From: Ovis canadensis
Lineage: Eukaryota; Chordata; Mammalia; Artiodactyla; Bovidae
Direction of reading: 5' to 3'
NCBI RefSeq assembly: GCF_042477335.2
Contig: NC_091248.1
Coordinates: 121,480,501 to 121,544,500 of the forward strand
DNA length: 64,000 bases
Shown: positions 20,591-32,319 of the stretch, in pieces
Layout: each line of letters opens with the position of its first letter
Position numbering within the stretch: position 1 is the first letter of the stretch
The notes under the pieces: generated by a model
Told to the model about the DNA's origin: nothing
What the model saw: the letters and a program-made list of their open reading frames with translations, nothing else
Database searches by the model: none
Made by a program: the position numbers and the translations under genes

Positions 20591-21381
20591 CCTGCCTCTT
20601 GAGATATCTGTATGCAGGTCAGGAAGCAACAGTTAGAACTGGACATGGAACAACAGACTGGTTCCAAATAGGAAAAGAAATACGTCAAGGCTGTATATTG
20701 TCACCCTGCTTATTTAACTTCTATGCAGGGTACCTCATGAGAAACGCTGCACTGGAAGAAACACAAGCTGGAATCAAGATTGCCGGGAGAAATATCAATC
20801 ACCTCAGATATGCAGATGACACCACCCTTATGGCAGAAAGTGAAGAGGAACTAACAAGCCTCTTGATGAAAGTGAAAGTGGAGAGTGAAAAAGTTGGCCT
20901 AAAACTCAAGATTCAGAAAACGAAGATCATGGCATCTGGTCCCATCACTTCATGGGAAATAGATGGGGAAACAGTGGAAACAGTGTCAGACTTCATATTT
21001 TGGGGTTCCAAAATCACTGCAGATGGTGACTGTAGCCATGAAATTAAAAGACGGTTACTCCTTGGAAGAAAAATTATGACCAACCTAGATAGTATATTCA
21101 AAGGCAGAGACATTACTTTGCCCACTAAGTTCTGTCTAGTCAAGGCTATGGTTTTTCCTCTGGTCATGTATGGATGTGAGAGTTGGACTGTGAAGAAGGA
21201 TGAGCACCGAAGAATTGATGCTTTTGAACTGTGGTGTTGGAGACTCTTGAGAGTCCCTTGGACTGCAAGGAGATCCAACCAATCCATTCTGAATGAGATC
21301 AGCCCTGGTATTTCTTTGGAAGGAATGATGCTAAAGCTGAAACTCCAGTGCTTTGGCCACCTCATGCGAAGAGTTGACTGA
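20551..21381 (+). pseudogene. BovB reverse transcriptase, C-terminal part (copy A)
   Basis: Continues the RT in the shifted frame: [32 protein letters not shown], then [10 protein letters not shown] with the catalytic YADD. The C-terminal region SNQSILNEISPG and GHLMRRVD ends at TGA where the family continues SLEKTLM. It cannot be translated as one protein with the upstream part. Confidence 0.85.
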
Positions 21382-21591
21382 TTGGAAAAGACTCTGATGC
21401 TGGGAGGAATTGGGGGCAGGAGGAGAAGGGGGTGACAGAGGATGAGATGGCTGGATGGCATCACTGACTCAATGGACATGAATCTGAGTGAACTCTGGGA
21501 GTTGGTGATGGACAGGGAGGCCTGACGTGCTGCAATTCATGGGGTCGCAAAGAGTCAGACACGACTGAGCTACTGAACTCAACTGAACTGA

Positions 21592-22599
21592 TCAGCAAGG
21601 TAAATTTTTAATTATCTTGAAAGTTTGTCATGCTCATGATGATGGGCTAAGGAAAGGTAGTTTCACTCCCTGCTCTTCCCTTTGTGCAGGACCTGTCCTG
21701 CCTCAGACTCACCTCCGTTCCCTCCACCATTCAGATAAACCCAGGACTCAAAGGATCTGAAGCTCTCCCAGCCTCAAGCGGTGAAAACTGGTGGGCCTTT
21801 GGACTGAGAGTTTGAGCCAAAAGTTGAAGGGATCGCAGAGGTAAAAAAGAAGTCTGAGGGTGCCATGAGGGAGAAGAGAAAGAGAGACTGACAACGGACA
21901 GGCGGGACTCTTGATGCACACCAAAGACGGACTGAGCTATAAACCAGTAGAGGTGACTCAAGGGTAAAATGACTGTCTTTTGGGTGTCATAGTGCATGAT
22001 CTTCTAACAAAAATATTTCCTTGCTGTTAAAGCAAAAAACCACCTTTCATACTTTCCCAAGTACCAAGGTTAGAGATGACCTGTTACTGGATGAAATGAA
22101 AAGGTTAAAGACAGTAGGTTTAGTAAGATTCTAAGTTAAAAAAATAATACACATACAATTAGATGTGCATAAGGACAAACACGAGAAAGAACTGGAAGGA
22201 CGATCATGAAATGTCAATGGATTTTCTCTGGTAATAGGTTTAGAGGTATTTTTATTTTCTTCTTTTTGCTCATCACTAGTTTAAAAAATGTCTATAATAA
22301 ACATAATTGTTCCAATATGAATCCAAATTAAAATTTGAAATTATTATTGATATATCACATTGAGACAGGGATGCTGGGAAGTTAGCTTGCTGGCTTAATG
22401 TCCCGCACTACTGACTGGCCCTTGGACAAAATGGGTGAGTGTTAACGGGTGGAGAGAAGGAGTAATTAAAATTCTGCCTCAGCAAAGTAGATATGACTGC
22501 AGGCTTTAAGTCATTTATACCATGAAAGGTAAATCTGTAAATATTCTATAACAAACACTGCGGACTGGGGATAGGATGTTTGCTGATGTTTGCTCTGGC
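21592..22599. other. No gene recognised
   Basis: 22140-22330 (GAACTGGAAGGACGATC, GGTTTAGAGGTATTTTTATTTTC) is reminiscent of an old L1 3' UTR, but I cannot assign it firmly. Confidence 0.3.
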
Positions 22600-22690
22600 T
22601 CCAGTGAAAATAGCTCCATGACTTTGGGCATGTCATTTACTTTCTTTGTTTTACACTTATGAAACAGAGATTCAGTGAGACTCTAGGAAC
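22600..22690 (+). repeat. MIR-like fragment
   Basis: CATGACTTTGGGCATGTCATTTACTTTCTTTGTTTTACACTTATGAAACAGAG resembles the MIR core. Confidence 0.45.
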
Positions 22691-22892
22691 CCTGCAGCTC
22701 TGGAAGTCTGTGTCTTCCAGAGTGGACATTGCAGTATTCTCCCAGATACTGATGTCTAAGACTGGAGTCAGACCATCATAGGATCCACACTGTGGTCCAT
22801 AGGAGTAATTACCTCCTTCCAGCCTGATTCCCATGAGGAGTTTCATTGACAGAACTGATATTTTATGCACTCTTTGGATCCCCAGCCCTTGG

Positions 22893-22922
22893 AGATAATT
22901 CACTTCCTGCAGTGAATTATCT
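22893..22922. repeat. Perfect 12-bp inverted repeat, 6-nt loop
   Basis: AGATAATTCACT and AGTGAATTATCT flank TCCTGC. It is not inside a named repeat. Confidence 0.9.
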
Positions 22923-23124
22923 GTGTAGCCCCAGGCCTGCTGCTTCCCTGGTCTCTCCCTTCTCTCTGATGAAATTGCCCCATCACTGCTGCTTCCCACC
23001 CTTACTTCTCTCCCAGGCTATCTCCTTGACACAGGACTTTCCTGTTACTAGGAATAGTTTAGTTTATTCCCAGTTATCTAGTTCTCAGTTAAGTACCCCC
23101 TTTTAGTTCTTTCCACTCTTTCTT

Positions 23125-23455
23125 TTTTTTTCTTAAAGAAGGTCTCTCTCTTTAAAATTTATCGATCTATTTATTTACGTTTTTATTGGGCTGCACTGGG
23201 TCTTCGTTGCTGTGCACAGGCTTTCTCTAGTTGTGGCAAGCAGAGGCTAGTCTTCATTGTAGCGCGTGGGCTTCTCATTGCAGTGACCTCCCTTGTTGCA
23301 GAGCATGGGCGGTAGGCGCATGGGCTCCGTAGTTGTGGCGCACAGGCTTCGTTGCCCCGAGGCGTGTGGACTCTTCCAGGGCCAGGGATGGAATCCATGT
23401 CCCCTGCTTTGGAAGGTGGACTCTTAACTACCTGACCAATAGGGAAGTTCCCTCT
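23125..23455 (-). mobile_element. CHR-type tRNA-derived cetartiodactyl SINE
   Basis: TTTTTATTGGGCTGCACTGGGTCTTCGTTGCTGTGCACAGGC, GGCTTCTCATTGCAGTG, TAGTTGTGGCGCACAGGC and AACTACCTGACCAATAGGGAAG match CHR SINEs shared by ruminants, hippos and whales. This is older than Bov-tA. Confidence 0.85.
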
Positions 23456-24030
23456 CTGTTTTTTCTTAACCAGGACAAGCTTTCTCCCATGAATTGTCAA
23501 TAGGCAACTTATAGGAAGCAGGTTACCTGGGTTGATGACCTCTACATTTGACAGTAGCTTAGTTTTGGCTACAATTCATCACTAATTATCTCTGTCATGA
23601 GAGTCTGAATACCCTGATTCCTACCCCTTACACACTAAGCAATGTAAAATGATGTTTCTGTGCTTTGGTCTCCTCTCTGTGCATAACCAACTGGGCAACT
23701 TGAGGGAAACCACTTAAGTAGTAGTGGCGGGGATGAGAAACACTTGACAACTAATATGTAATGAGTACTCAATGCTATATGAGTCATCTCCTTGAAACTT
23801 TATGTAATTTCCTTATTATGTATTAACATTGGGCAGAAACAGTACAGCCCATTTCTAGAAAAGAAGGCTTTCCTTAGTAGATTACTAGCACACACATGGA
23901 GCACGGAGCAGCCTTTACTTCAAGATGGGAAAACAACTTTAAAGACACTCTTCATGGATGTTAAATGAAAGTGTAGCTTTGTTTCCTACAGTGATCTTAT
24001 CATCCTAAGTCTATGTTCTGATGCTTAGTA
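23456..24030. other. No gene; possible weak MIR remnant
   Basis: 23745-23840 (TAATGAGTACTCAATGC...GAGTCATCTCCTTG) is faintly MIR-like. Nothing else can be named. Confidence 0.3.
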
Positions 24031-26529
24031 TCAGTTCAGTTCAGTCGCTCAGTCATGTCTGACTCTTTGTGACCCCATGAATCCCAGCACGTCAGGCCTC
24101 CCTGTCCATCACCATCCCCCAGAGTTCACTCAGACTCACGTCCATCGAGTCAGTGATGCCATCCAGCCATCTCATCCTCTGTCGCCCCCTTCTCCTCCTG
24201 CCCCCAATCCCTCCCAGCATCAAAGTCTTTTCCAATCAGTCAACTCTTCGCATGAGGTGGCCAAAGTACTGGAGTGTTTCAGCTTTAGCATCATTCCTTC
24301 CAAAGAAATACCAGGGCTGATCTCCTTCAGAATGGACTGGTTGGATCTCTTTGCAGTCCAAGGGACTCTCAAGAGTCTTCTCCAACACCACAGTTCAAAT
24401 GCATCAATTCTTCAGTGCTCAGCTTTCTTCACAGTCCAACTCTCATATCCATACATGACCACAGGAAAAACCATAGCCTTGACTAGACGGACCTTAGTCA
24501 GCAAAGTAATGTCTCTGCGTTTGAATATGCTATCTAGGTTGGTCATAATTCTTCCAAGGAGTAAGCGTCTTTTAATTTCATGGCTACAGTCACCATCTGC
24601 AGTGATTTTGGAACCTCAAAATATGAAGTCTGACACTGTTTCCACTGTTTCCCCATCTATTTCCCATGAAGTGATGGGACCAGATGCCATGATCTTCGTT
24701 TTCTGAATCTTGACTTTTAGGCCAACATTTTCACTCTCCTCTTTCACTTTCATCAAGAGGCTTGTTAGTTCCTCTTCACTTTCTGCCATAAGAGTGGTGT
24801 CATCTGCATATCTGAGGTTATTGATATTTCTCCTGGCAATCTTGATTCCAGCTTGTGTTTCTTCCAGTCCAGCATTTCTCATGATGTACTCTGCATAGAA
24901 GTTAAATAAGCAGGGTGACAATATACAGCCTTGACGTATTTCTTTTCCTATTTGGAACCAGTCTGTTGTTCCATGTCCAGTTCTAACTGTTGCTTCCTGA
25001 CCTGCATACAGATATCTCAAGAGGCAGGTCAGATGGTCTGGTATCCCATCTCTTTCACAGTTTTCCACAGTTTCTTGTGATCCACACAGTCAAAGGCTTT
25101 GGCATAGTTAATAAAGCAGAAATAGATGTTTTTCTGGAACTCTCTTGCTTTTTCCATGATCCAGTGGATGTTGGCAATTTGATCTCTGGTTCCTCTGCCT
25201 TTTCTAAAACCAGCTGGAACATCTGGAAGTTCACGGTTCACGTATTGCTGAAGCCTGGCTTGGAGAATTTTGAGCATTACTTTACTAGCATGTGAGATGA
25301 GTGCAATTGTGTGGTAGTTTGAGCATTCTTTGGCATTGCCTTTCTTTTGGACTGGAATGAAAACTGACCTTTTCCAGTCCTGTGGCCACTGCCGAGTTTT
25401 CCAAATTTGCTGGCATATTGAGTGCAGCACTTTCACAGCATCATCTTTCAGGATTTGAAACAGCTCAACTGGAACTCCATCACCTCCACTAGCTTTGTTC
25501 GTAGTGATGTTTTCCAAGGCCCACTTGACTTCACATTCCAGGATGTCTGGCTGTAGATGAGTGATCAACCATCGTGATTATCTGGGTCATGAATTCTTTT
25601 TTGTACAGTTCTTCCGTGTATTCTTGCCACCTCTTCTTAATATCTTCTGCTTCTGTTAGGTCCATACCATTTCTGTCCTTTATCGGGCCCATCTTTGCAT
25701 GAAATGTTCCTTTGGTATCTCTAATTTTCTTGAAGAGATCTCTAGTCTTTCCCTTTCTGTTCTTTTCCTCTATTTCTTTGCACTGGTCCCTGAAGAAGGC
25801 TTTCTTATGTCTTCTTGCTATTCTTTGGAACTCTGCATTCAGATGCTTATATCTTTCCCTTTCTCCTTTGCTTTTCGCCTCTCTTCTTTTCACAGCTATT
25901 TGTAAGGCCTCCCCAGACAGCCATTTTGCTTTTTTGCATTTCTTTTCCATGGGGATGGTCTTGATCCCTGCCTCCTGTACAATGTCACGAACCTCATTCC
26001 ATAGTTCATCAGGCACTCTATCTATCAGATCTAGGCCCTTAAATCTATTTCTCACTTCCACTGTATAATCATAAGGGATTTGATTGAGGTCATACCTGAA
26101 TGGTCTAGCGGTTTTCCCTACTTCTTCAATTTAAGTCTGAATTTGGTAATAAGGAGTTCATGATCTGAGCCACAGTCAGCTCCTGGTCTTGTTTTTGTTG
26201 ACTGTATAGAGCTTCTCCATCTTTGGCTGCAAAGAATATAATCAGTCTGATTTCAGTGTTGACCATCTGGTGATGTCCATGTGTAGAGTCTTCTCTTGTG
26301 TTGTTGGAAGAGGGTGTTTGCTATGACCAGTGCATTTTCTTGGCAAAACTCTATTAGTCTTTGCCCTGCTTCATTCTGTAATCCAAGGCCAAATTTGCCT
26401 GTTACTCCAGGTGTTTCTTGACTGCCTACTTTTGCATTCCAGTCCCCTATAATGAAAAGGACATCTGTTTTGGGTGTTAGTTCTAAAAGGTCTTGTAGGT
26501 CTTCATAGAACCGTTCAACTTTAGCTTCT
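24031..26529 (-). mobile_element. 5'-truncated BovB LINE, copy B (inverted relative to copy A)
   Basis: About 2.5 kb, from the 3' tail at 24031 back into the endonuclease (VERFYEDLQ at about 26520). It carries the TGA seen in copy A at the same codon (26253-26255) and the same 1-bp deletion (near 25044). It shares the unusual residues KEIRQGC and LTSLLMKV. Private changes include two frameshifts near 25567-25595. YADD is at 24799-24810. The flanks differ from copy A, so this is a separate insertion. Confidence 0.94.
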
Positions 26530-26573
26530 AAGCCAAAAAAAGCAAACAATATAATATGGCCTGTTAAGGATAT

Positions 26574-26989
26574 TGTTCCAGTAGTCATGTATGGATGTGA
26601 GAGTTGGACCATAAAGATGGCTGAATGCCGAAGAATTGATGCTTTTGAGCTGTGGTGTTAGAGAAGACTCTTGAGAGTCCCTTGGACTGCAAGGAGATCC
26701 AACCAGTCCATTCTGAAGGAGATCAGTCTTGAATATTCACTGGAAGGACTGATGTTAAAGCTGAAGCTCCAATACTTGGCCACTTGACAAAGAACTGACT
26801 CACTGGAAAAGTCCTTGATGCTTGGAAAGATTGAAGGCAGGAGGAGAAGGGGATGACAGAGCATGAGATTGTTGGATGGCATGAATTTGAGCAAGCTCTC
26901 GGAGTTGCTGATGGACAGGGAAGCCTGGCGTGCTGCAGTCTGTGGGGTTGCAAAGAATTGATCACAACTGAGCGACTGAACTGAACTGA
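26574..26989 (+). mobile_element. BovB LINE 3' fragment, head-to-head with copy B
   Basis: From GTTCCAGTAGTCATGTATGG to CTGAACTGAACTGAG. Its truncated 5' end faces that of copy B across about 45 bp. Confidence 0.9.
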
Positions 26990-27980
26990 GGGATGTTAGT
27001 TTCCTACAGTACAAACATTATCTTTTGACTAAAAATAATCTTTCCAGGTAAATAATTAATTAAAAGTTCAGCCTTTGTTCAGAATGGTTTCTTTTCTCAA
27101 GGCGGCTTCTGGGTATAAGAGAAAACTGCTACTGTGGGACAATGTGGAATGTGGGATGAGGGTATAGAGTCCCTGTGTTTCAGGCTGGTGCTGGCGCTGG
27201 TCTTTGCAGTTGGTTGATCACTCTTATCTGTGCATACACACATGGCTGGTTTCTGTTGAGTTGTGGTCAATCTGGACCTAGCCCATGGCATCCGCTATTG
27301 AAGTCTGTGCCCAAGGGTCTAAGGGGCAGTTTGTTGTCTTGGCTTTGTCAGGGTTCAGTGGCAATCCTTTTGTTGAGATGGCTCCATTTTAGACTTTTCT
27401 GATGTGATTTCCCCCTACCTTCAAGAACACACATCACCTCCAAGAACTGACTGTGATTCCTCTTGGGGCCATGGCTTAGAAAGTCCACCTGGAGGCCTTT
27501 TGCTGTACCTGATCCTACCCTGGCAGGTCCTCTGGTAGAGCTTTCAGCTGCCTTCTGTACCTCTCATTTGAAATGTGCAGGAACTGGGGCATCCAGCCCA
27601 TGTTCTAGGGGCCAGGAACATGCCCCAGACCTATCTGGTGCCCTCTTCCCCTGCCGTACTGTGGCCTCCCTGAACAACTATCTCCTGCGAGGTTTCCAAA
27701 TGGGGATCAAGAACATATGTCTACCTTTGAGCCTCCCCTCCCCCTATTACTTCTCCATCCTTTAATCTCTGTGTTCCATATGTATCCCAGCCCTGATCTA
27801 GCATGCAGCTTCTCTGTCTTGGCCTTTTCTGGAATTTCCAGTCATTCTGTTTCATTCTGTTCCATGGATGCTATTGATTAGGACTGTGGAAGCATCTAGG
27901 AAGAGGAAAGATTGAAGAAATATACCGACAATTTTGACCACAGGACCAAGCAGCTACATGACAATCAGATTGTGATCACT
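26990..27980. other. No gene or repeat recognised (about 1 kb)
   Basis: C/T-rich mixed sequence. The 100-codon open stretch at 27463-27765 has no family resemblance I can see. Confidence 0.35.
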
Positions 27981-28314
27981 AAGCATAAGATGGGCTTCCC
28001 TCATAGCTCAGTTGGTAAAGAATCCACCTGCAATGCAGGAGACCCCAGTTCGATTCCTGGGTCAGGAAGATCTGCTGGAGGACGGATAGGCTACCCACTC
28101 CAGTATTCTCGGGCTTTCCTTGTGGCTCAGCTAGTAAAGAATCTGCCTGCAATGCGGGAGACCTGGGTTCAATCCCTGGGTTGGGAAGATCCCCTGGAAA
28201 AGGGAAGGGCTACCCATTCCAGTATTCTGGCCTGGAGAGTTCCATGGGCTGTATAGTCCATGGGGTCACAAAGAGTCGAACACGACTGAGAAACTTTCAG
28301 TTTCAAGCATAAGA
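27981..28314 (+). mobile_element. Tandem Bov-tA SINE dimer with 10-bp target-site duplication
   Basis: Two tRNA-type heads (GGGCTTCCCTCATAGCTCAG at about 27992 and GGGCTTTCCTTGTGGCTCAG at about 28110) are joined before one tail. AAGCATAAGA at 27981-27990 and 28305-28314 bounds the whole unit, so it inserted as a dimer. Confidence 0.9.
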
Positions 28315-29283
28315 CATGTGGAATACTTTGCTTAAGGAGCCTGTTTGGTTCTTTTTGAGAGTCCCTTTTGAGTTCCCCTAGGTTAGTATGGGCTTGACCC
28401 TAAAGAGGGACTTGGGTATCTTCCATGTCGCAGGGAGTGAGGAGAGGATAACAGTGTTCTGTCAAATTCAGGACAACTGTGATACAGACTCGGCCAGAGC
28501 TAGGCTATTTGTAAAAAGCAGCTAAGATGAAAATTATCATATGTCTGACATCAAATCTTAGTCTCTTTTCACTAGACCTTGCTGCCTCCACCGTTCTTTT
28601 CCTTCTGAAATGAAGGGGTTTCAAGTGGAAGAATAGAGAAGTCTCTTCATGCGCTGATGTTCTGAACTTCATAGAGGTCAGCAGAAGGGGAAGTAGTATC
28701 TTCCTGAGTTGGGATCTTTTCCACGTCCCAGTTAAGAAAACCAAGCCTCTCACTCAAAAGGAGCAGAGAAAAGTTCCGGCCAGATGTTTCCTGCTACTCT
28801 TAGATACAACTGGCTTCCTGACTGTTAGATGAGGAAGCTGAAATGCCTTTTTCTCTAGAGTCTTCTCACCTCCAGGCCTCAACATTTGCCTCAATTTTGC
28901 CCTAACAAAGTTGGCTATTTTTGATATACCGAAATGGGGATGTTTAGGGAAATTAAAGTGACTATAACACTTTATATTTTCTATGGGAACCAGGACATTA
29001 TGCTCCATGCTGTGGATTTAGCTCAAGGGTACCCCACAATGCAGATGTGAGGGGATGGAGGTGAGAAGGAATAAAGTTATTTTCTGCTTATACCTTGAGA
29101 ATTCAGGATGTTTGATGAGCCAGTTCCTCTTAGTTCCCTTGAGATCTGGTGGTCTAGAGCCTGGGAGTTCCATCCTGGCTGTGACCTTTGCCTAAGACTT
29201 TCAAACATTTTAAAAGTCTCAAACGGACTCAATGTAGCAGAGGTTGTTTTATCAACTTAACAGATCATGACCATAGCTGGAGG
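28315..29283. other. No gene or repeat recognised
   Basis: About 1 kb of mixed sequence with short open stretches only. Confidence 0.35.
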
Positions 29284-29540
29284 CAGCAAAGCCTGGTGGC
29301 TAAGAGTGTAAGTGCCTAAACCTAAATGCCAGCATCAGAATCTTGACTCTCTACCTTGTGTACTGATGACACTGGGCACGTTAAAGCCTCTTTTGCCTCA
29401 GTTTATTCAAATGTAAAGTGTTGAGAGTGATAATATCTGTCTCATGTGGCTCTTTTGAGGATTAAATGGAGAATACATGTAAAGCCATCAACACAGGGTC
29501 TTATTCTATGGTGAATCCTCAACCAATGTTAGGTATTTTT
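29284..29540 (+). repeat. Nearly full-length MIR SINE
   Basis: AGCCTGGTGGCTAAGAGTG at the 5' end, CACTGGGCACGTTAAAGCCTC and CCTCAGTTTATTCAAATGTAAAG in the core, and TTTTGAGGATTAAATGGAGAATACATGTAAAG in the 3' part. Confidence 0.85.
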
Positions 29541-30289
29541 ATGTTTAAAATACTTTCAACACTTTATAAAAAGATGCTAGCCAAACCAGTGCTATAAATA
29601 GAAAACTGCTTCTTCCCCTTCACACATTTACTTCTATCCCGTTGAGCCCTGTAAACTCAAAATTGTCTTGTTTTCTCTTTTGGAAGATACAAGCTGTTCC
29701 CACAGTTTTCTGCATCAGATACAGAATGTTTCATGCCACTTCGCGATTTTGTGAGATGTTTTGGAAGTACCTTTTTAGAAACGTCACTGGTTGGAACTGA
29801 TGCGCGTGCTTTGGTGTACGTATAGAGAACTTCCAAGCTCCTGTTCTGCGGAGCTGGAGAGGGCAGTTGGGACTGAGCCAAAGGAGAGGACAGATTCCAG
29901 CCCAAGAAGCCTTCTTCTGACCAAGTGGTGTGGGCACGGGGATACTGAAGCCTGAAGGGAGTTCAAGAGGAAAGTGAGTGCAGGGGCCGGGAAGGATTAT
30001 TCAAGAGCAGATATGGGTGCAGAAGCTATTCACAGAGGCGACCAGCCCTTCCCATCCTGCCTCTGTTCAGGCTGATGGAGAACTTCCTGCCAATGTCCTG
30101 AAGAAAGGGTGAGCAGGTGAGGAGTTCTGTCCTGAGAAACTGCCTTACACACTTCCTCCCTGCTTTCTCCAAGCCCAATGGAAAAAAGTTTAAAGAAATT
30201 CCTTCGGCTCCCAGAAGAAAGACAACTCTCCAGCTCCGATTTGGCTAGAAGGGTGTTGTCTTCTCCTTATCCTGAAAAGAGAAAAAAAG

Positions 30290-30410
30290 AACTTACATTT
30301 ATATCATGCGTACTTACTTTGAAGCAATGTCACAGACACAGTATCATCTGAGGAAGGATAAAACTGAGGCTGTTAGGCTACACAAAGTGTGCCCATTATC
30401 AAGAATTTCC
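30290..30410 (-). repeat. MIR-like fragment
   Basis: AACTTACATTTATATCATGCGTACTTACTTTGAAGC to GATAAAACTGAGGCTGTTAGGC loosely follows reversed MIR. The surrounding 29541-31064 is otherwise unassigned. Confidence 0.4.
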
Positions 30411-31064
30411 TGAGTCTTACTCCAAGGGTTGTATTAGGTTGGTTCTCTTAAGAGTTCTAGTGGGAGAAGTACTGTAACCATGGTAATTATTATCACCATA
30501 TCAGACATATATTTAAAATCCTACTCTACTAGTTTTTATAGCATTAACTTCAGTGGAATGACTTTAAAGGTCTATTTTCATGCGCCTGTTAAGCGAGCTT
30601 TAGTTTAGATGTGGGCAACTGCCTCATACATAGGGAAGTTTCATTAAAGACTTAATAAAATCTTCCATGCTCACTTCACCGTTCTTTTTCTTCTCTGCAT
30701 GACTGTATTCTAGATCCCTCCCTCTATCCTCTTCTAACCAGCTTGTCCCTTTACTTACCCCAGGTGGGGAAGTAGTCATTCGTCTAAACACCACTCCAGT
30801 TGGAATTTGCCACTTCAAGAAAAGGACCTTGCAATCAAAGTAATCAGAATTTTCCCATCATAAAGATGTTTATACGCTCGAGGTCAAGCCATGGGAGATT
30901 CAGCAGTAAGTAATGTATGAGCTCTCTGAGGAAGTAGATAAATATGGAATCTGGAACCCAAGCAGAAGGATTATAATTATTCCACATATACTGTCTCAGT
31001 TATCATTTGTAGAGTTTGTGTTTGTATTAATCATGTCTTAAATTTTTCATGCTTTATGATGTTT

Positions 31065-31615
31065 TGATATCTTGGGGGCCTTACTGGTGGGGGTAGGCTG
31101 CCCCTCTCAAGAGCTGGCTAATTCCCAGACATTGCAAAGCACCTTCCTTTAGTGAGCTTTTCATATGCAAACCGGCCAATCCAGGGCCCACATCTGGTCA
31201 CCTTTATTTAACTCTTAGACACCAAGCCACCATGCTCTATCATCTCAGAGCCAGGTCAGCTAGACTGGACAACTGGAGACTCATCCTATGACCCAGAGCT
31301 GCCAGAATTACTCAAATTATCCAAGCCTAAGTTTCCTCCAGCTTTCCTACACCGCCTTATCTGTCCATTCCTCAGAAACCACACTAGTGGCTGAGGGTCA
31401 TGCTCTCTCCCTCTCCTTCTACCTCCTAACTGACCAGTTAGGACTGGTCCTAACTCCCTCTCCTTCTGCTTCCTAACTGACCAGTGCTTTCCCATGGCTG
31501 CCTGCATGGTGGGGCCCACCCCCTTCCCTTGCTGTAGTTAATAAACTCTTCTTTCAAAGGCAGTTTTCTCTGTATCTGTCACCTTACCATACTGGAGTAA
31601 AACAAATCCCAGGGA
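31065..31615 (+). repeat. LTR-like block (possible solo endogenous-retroviral LTR)
   Basis: Begins near TATCTTGGGGGCC. It contains TATTTAA at about 31206 and AATAAACTCTTCTTTCAAAGGC at about 31541, a layout like a class I LTR (U3, poly-A signal, R). I see no gag, pol or env beside it and no clear target-site duplication. Family unknown. Confidence 0.35.
31407..31485 (+). repeat. Direct duplication of a 32-bp unit inside the LTR-like block
   Basis: 31407-31438 and 31454-31485 differ at two positions, with a 47-bp period (CTCCCTCTCCTTCT...CTAACTGACCAGT). Confidence 0.85.
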
Positions 31616-32185
31616 CAGATCTTAAAAAGGTGTCGACGATTTCAGCGTTAAAAATGAAAGCCAATGTTTCTTCCTACTCCAGCAAGTGATTAAACACCAT
31701 TTGAGTTGGTTTCTTTGGGACTGACTGGAGCCAGGCAGTCCCTGCATGATCTCTGGCTATATAGCATTTCTGAAAGTGGCCTGTGTAATTTGGCTGCCAG
31801 GCCTTTGCCCATGTTTTGCTGAGGTTTGTGCAGGTGAGCTTGGTGCCCTTCGGGCTGGATTAGACATCTCTAAAGTTATATCTGGCTCCAGTATCATATT
31901 ATTCTAGAAACGGGAGTATCATTTAGCACTTGTTGATCCCTCTATCCTTGAAATTCTCTTTCCTTGGTTTCCATGACCTCATACTCTCTTGGATTTTTGT
32001 CTACTTTTTTGACTGCTCTTTTTAAAAAAACTCTATGCATTCCTTTTCCTTTGCCTACCCTTTATTTTGAAAGTATTTATTGAGTAAACAGTATATATAT
32101 GTGTTTAAGGAAAGTATTCAAAAAAAGTAAAAATCTACTCCACTTCTGCCGCTTAGTTGCCCAGACTCTTAATTTGATTATAATT

Positions 32186-32222
32186 TGTGTGTGTGTGTTG
32201 TGTGTGTGTGTGTGTGTGTGTA
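32186..32222 (+). repeat. (TG)n microsatellite with one interruption
   Basis: GTGTGTGTGTGT, then GTTG, then about 11 further TG units. Probably polymorphic. Confidence 0.95.
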
Positions 32223-32319
32223 AAACTATAGGACATATATAAGCACACACATGTTCATACATACATGATATTCTTTTGTGAATATCATGAGTGCTTTTAT
32301 ATGTATATACTATCATTCC

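Larger units (their letters stand above)
18200..21591 (+). mobile_element. Near full-length BovB (RTE) LINE, copy A
   Basis: About 3.4 kb, from the 5' leader with its AGATACCCC...CCAAGG units to the AACTCAACTGAACTGA tail. One long frame (18266-20590) would carry an apurinic-type endonuclease and reverse transcriptase. It is broken by a TGA at 19361-19363, a 1-bp deletion near 20574 (GGGATACC where the neighbouring copy at 3968 has GGGAATACC) and a TGA at 21379-21381. RT box YADD is at 20809-20820. It is autonomous in architecture but dead in sequence. Confidence 0.95.

Noticed and set aside
24077-24706. 209-codon plus-strand frame ([17 protein letters not shown]...)
   Set aside because: Antisense of BovB RT. 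The same antisense peptide recurs over every BovB 3' end in the window.
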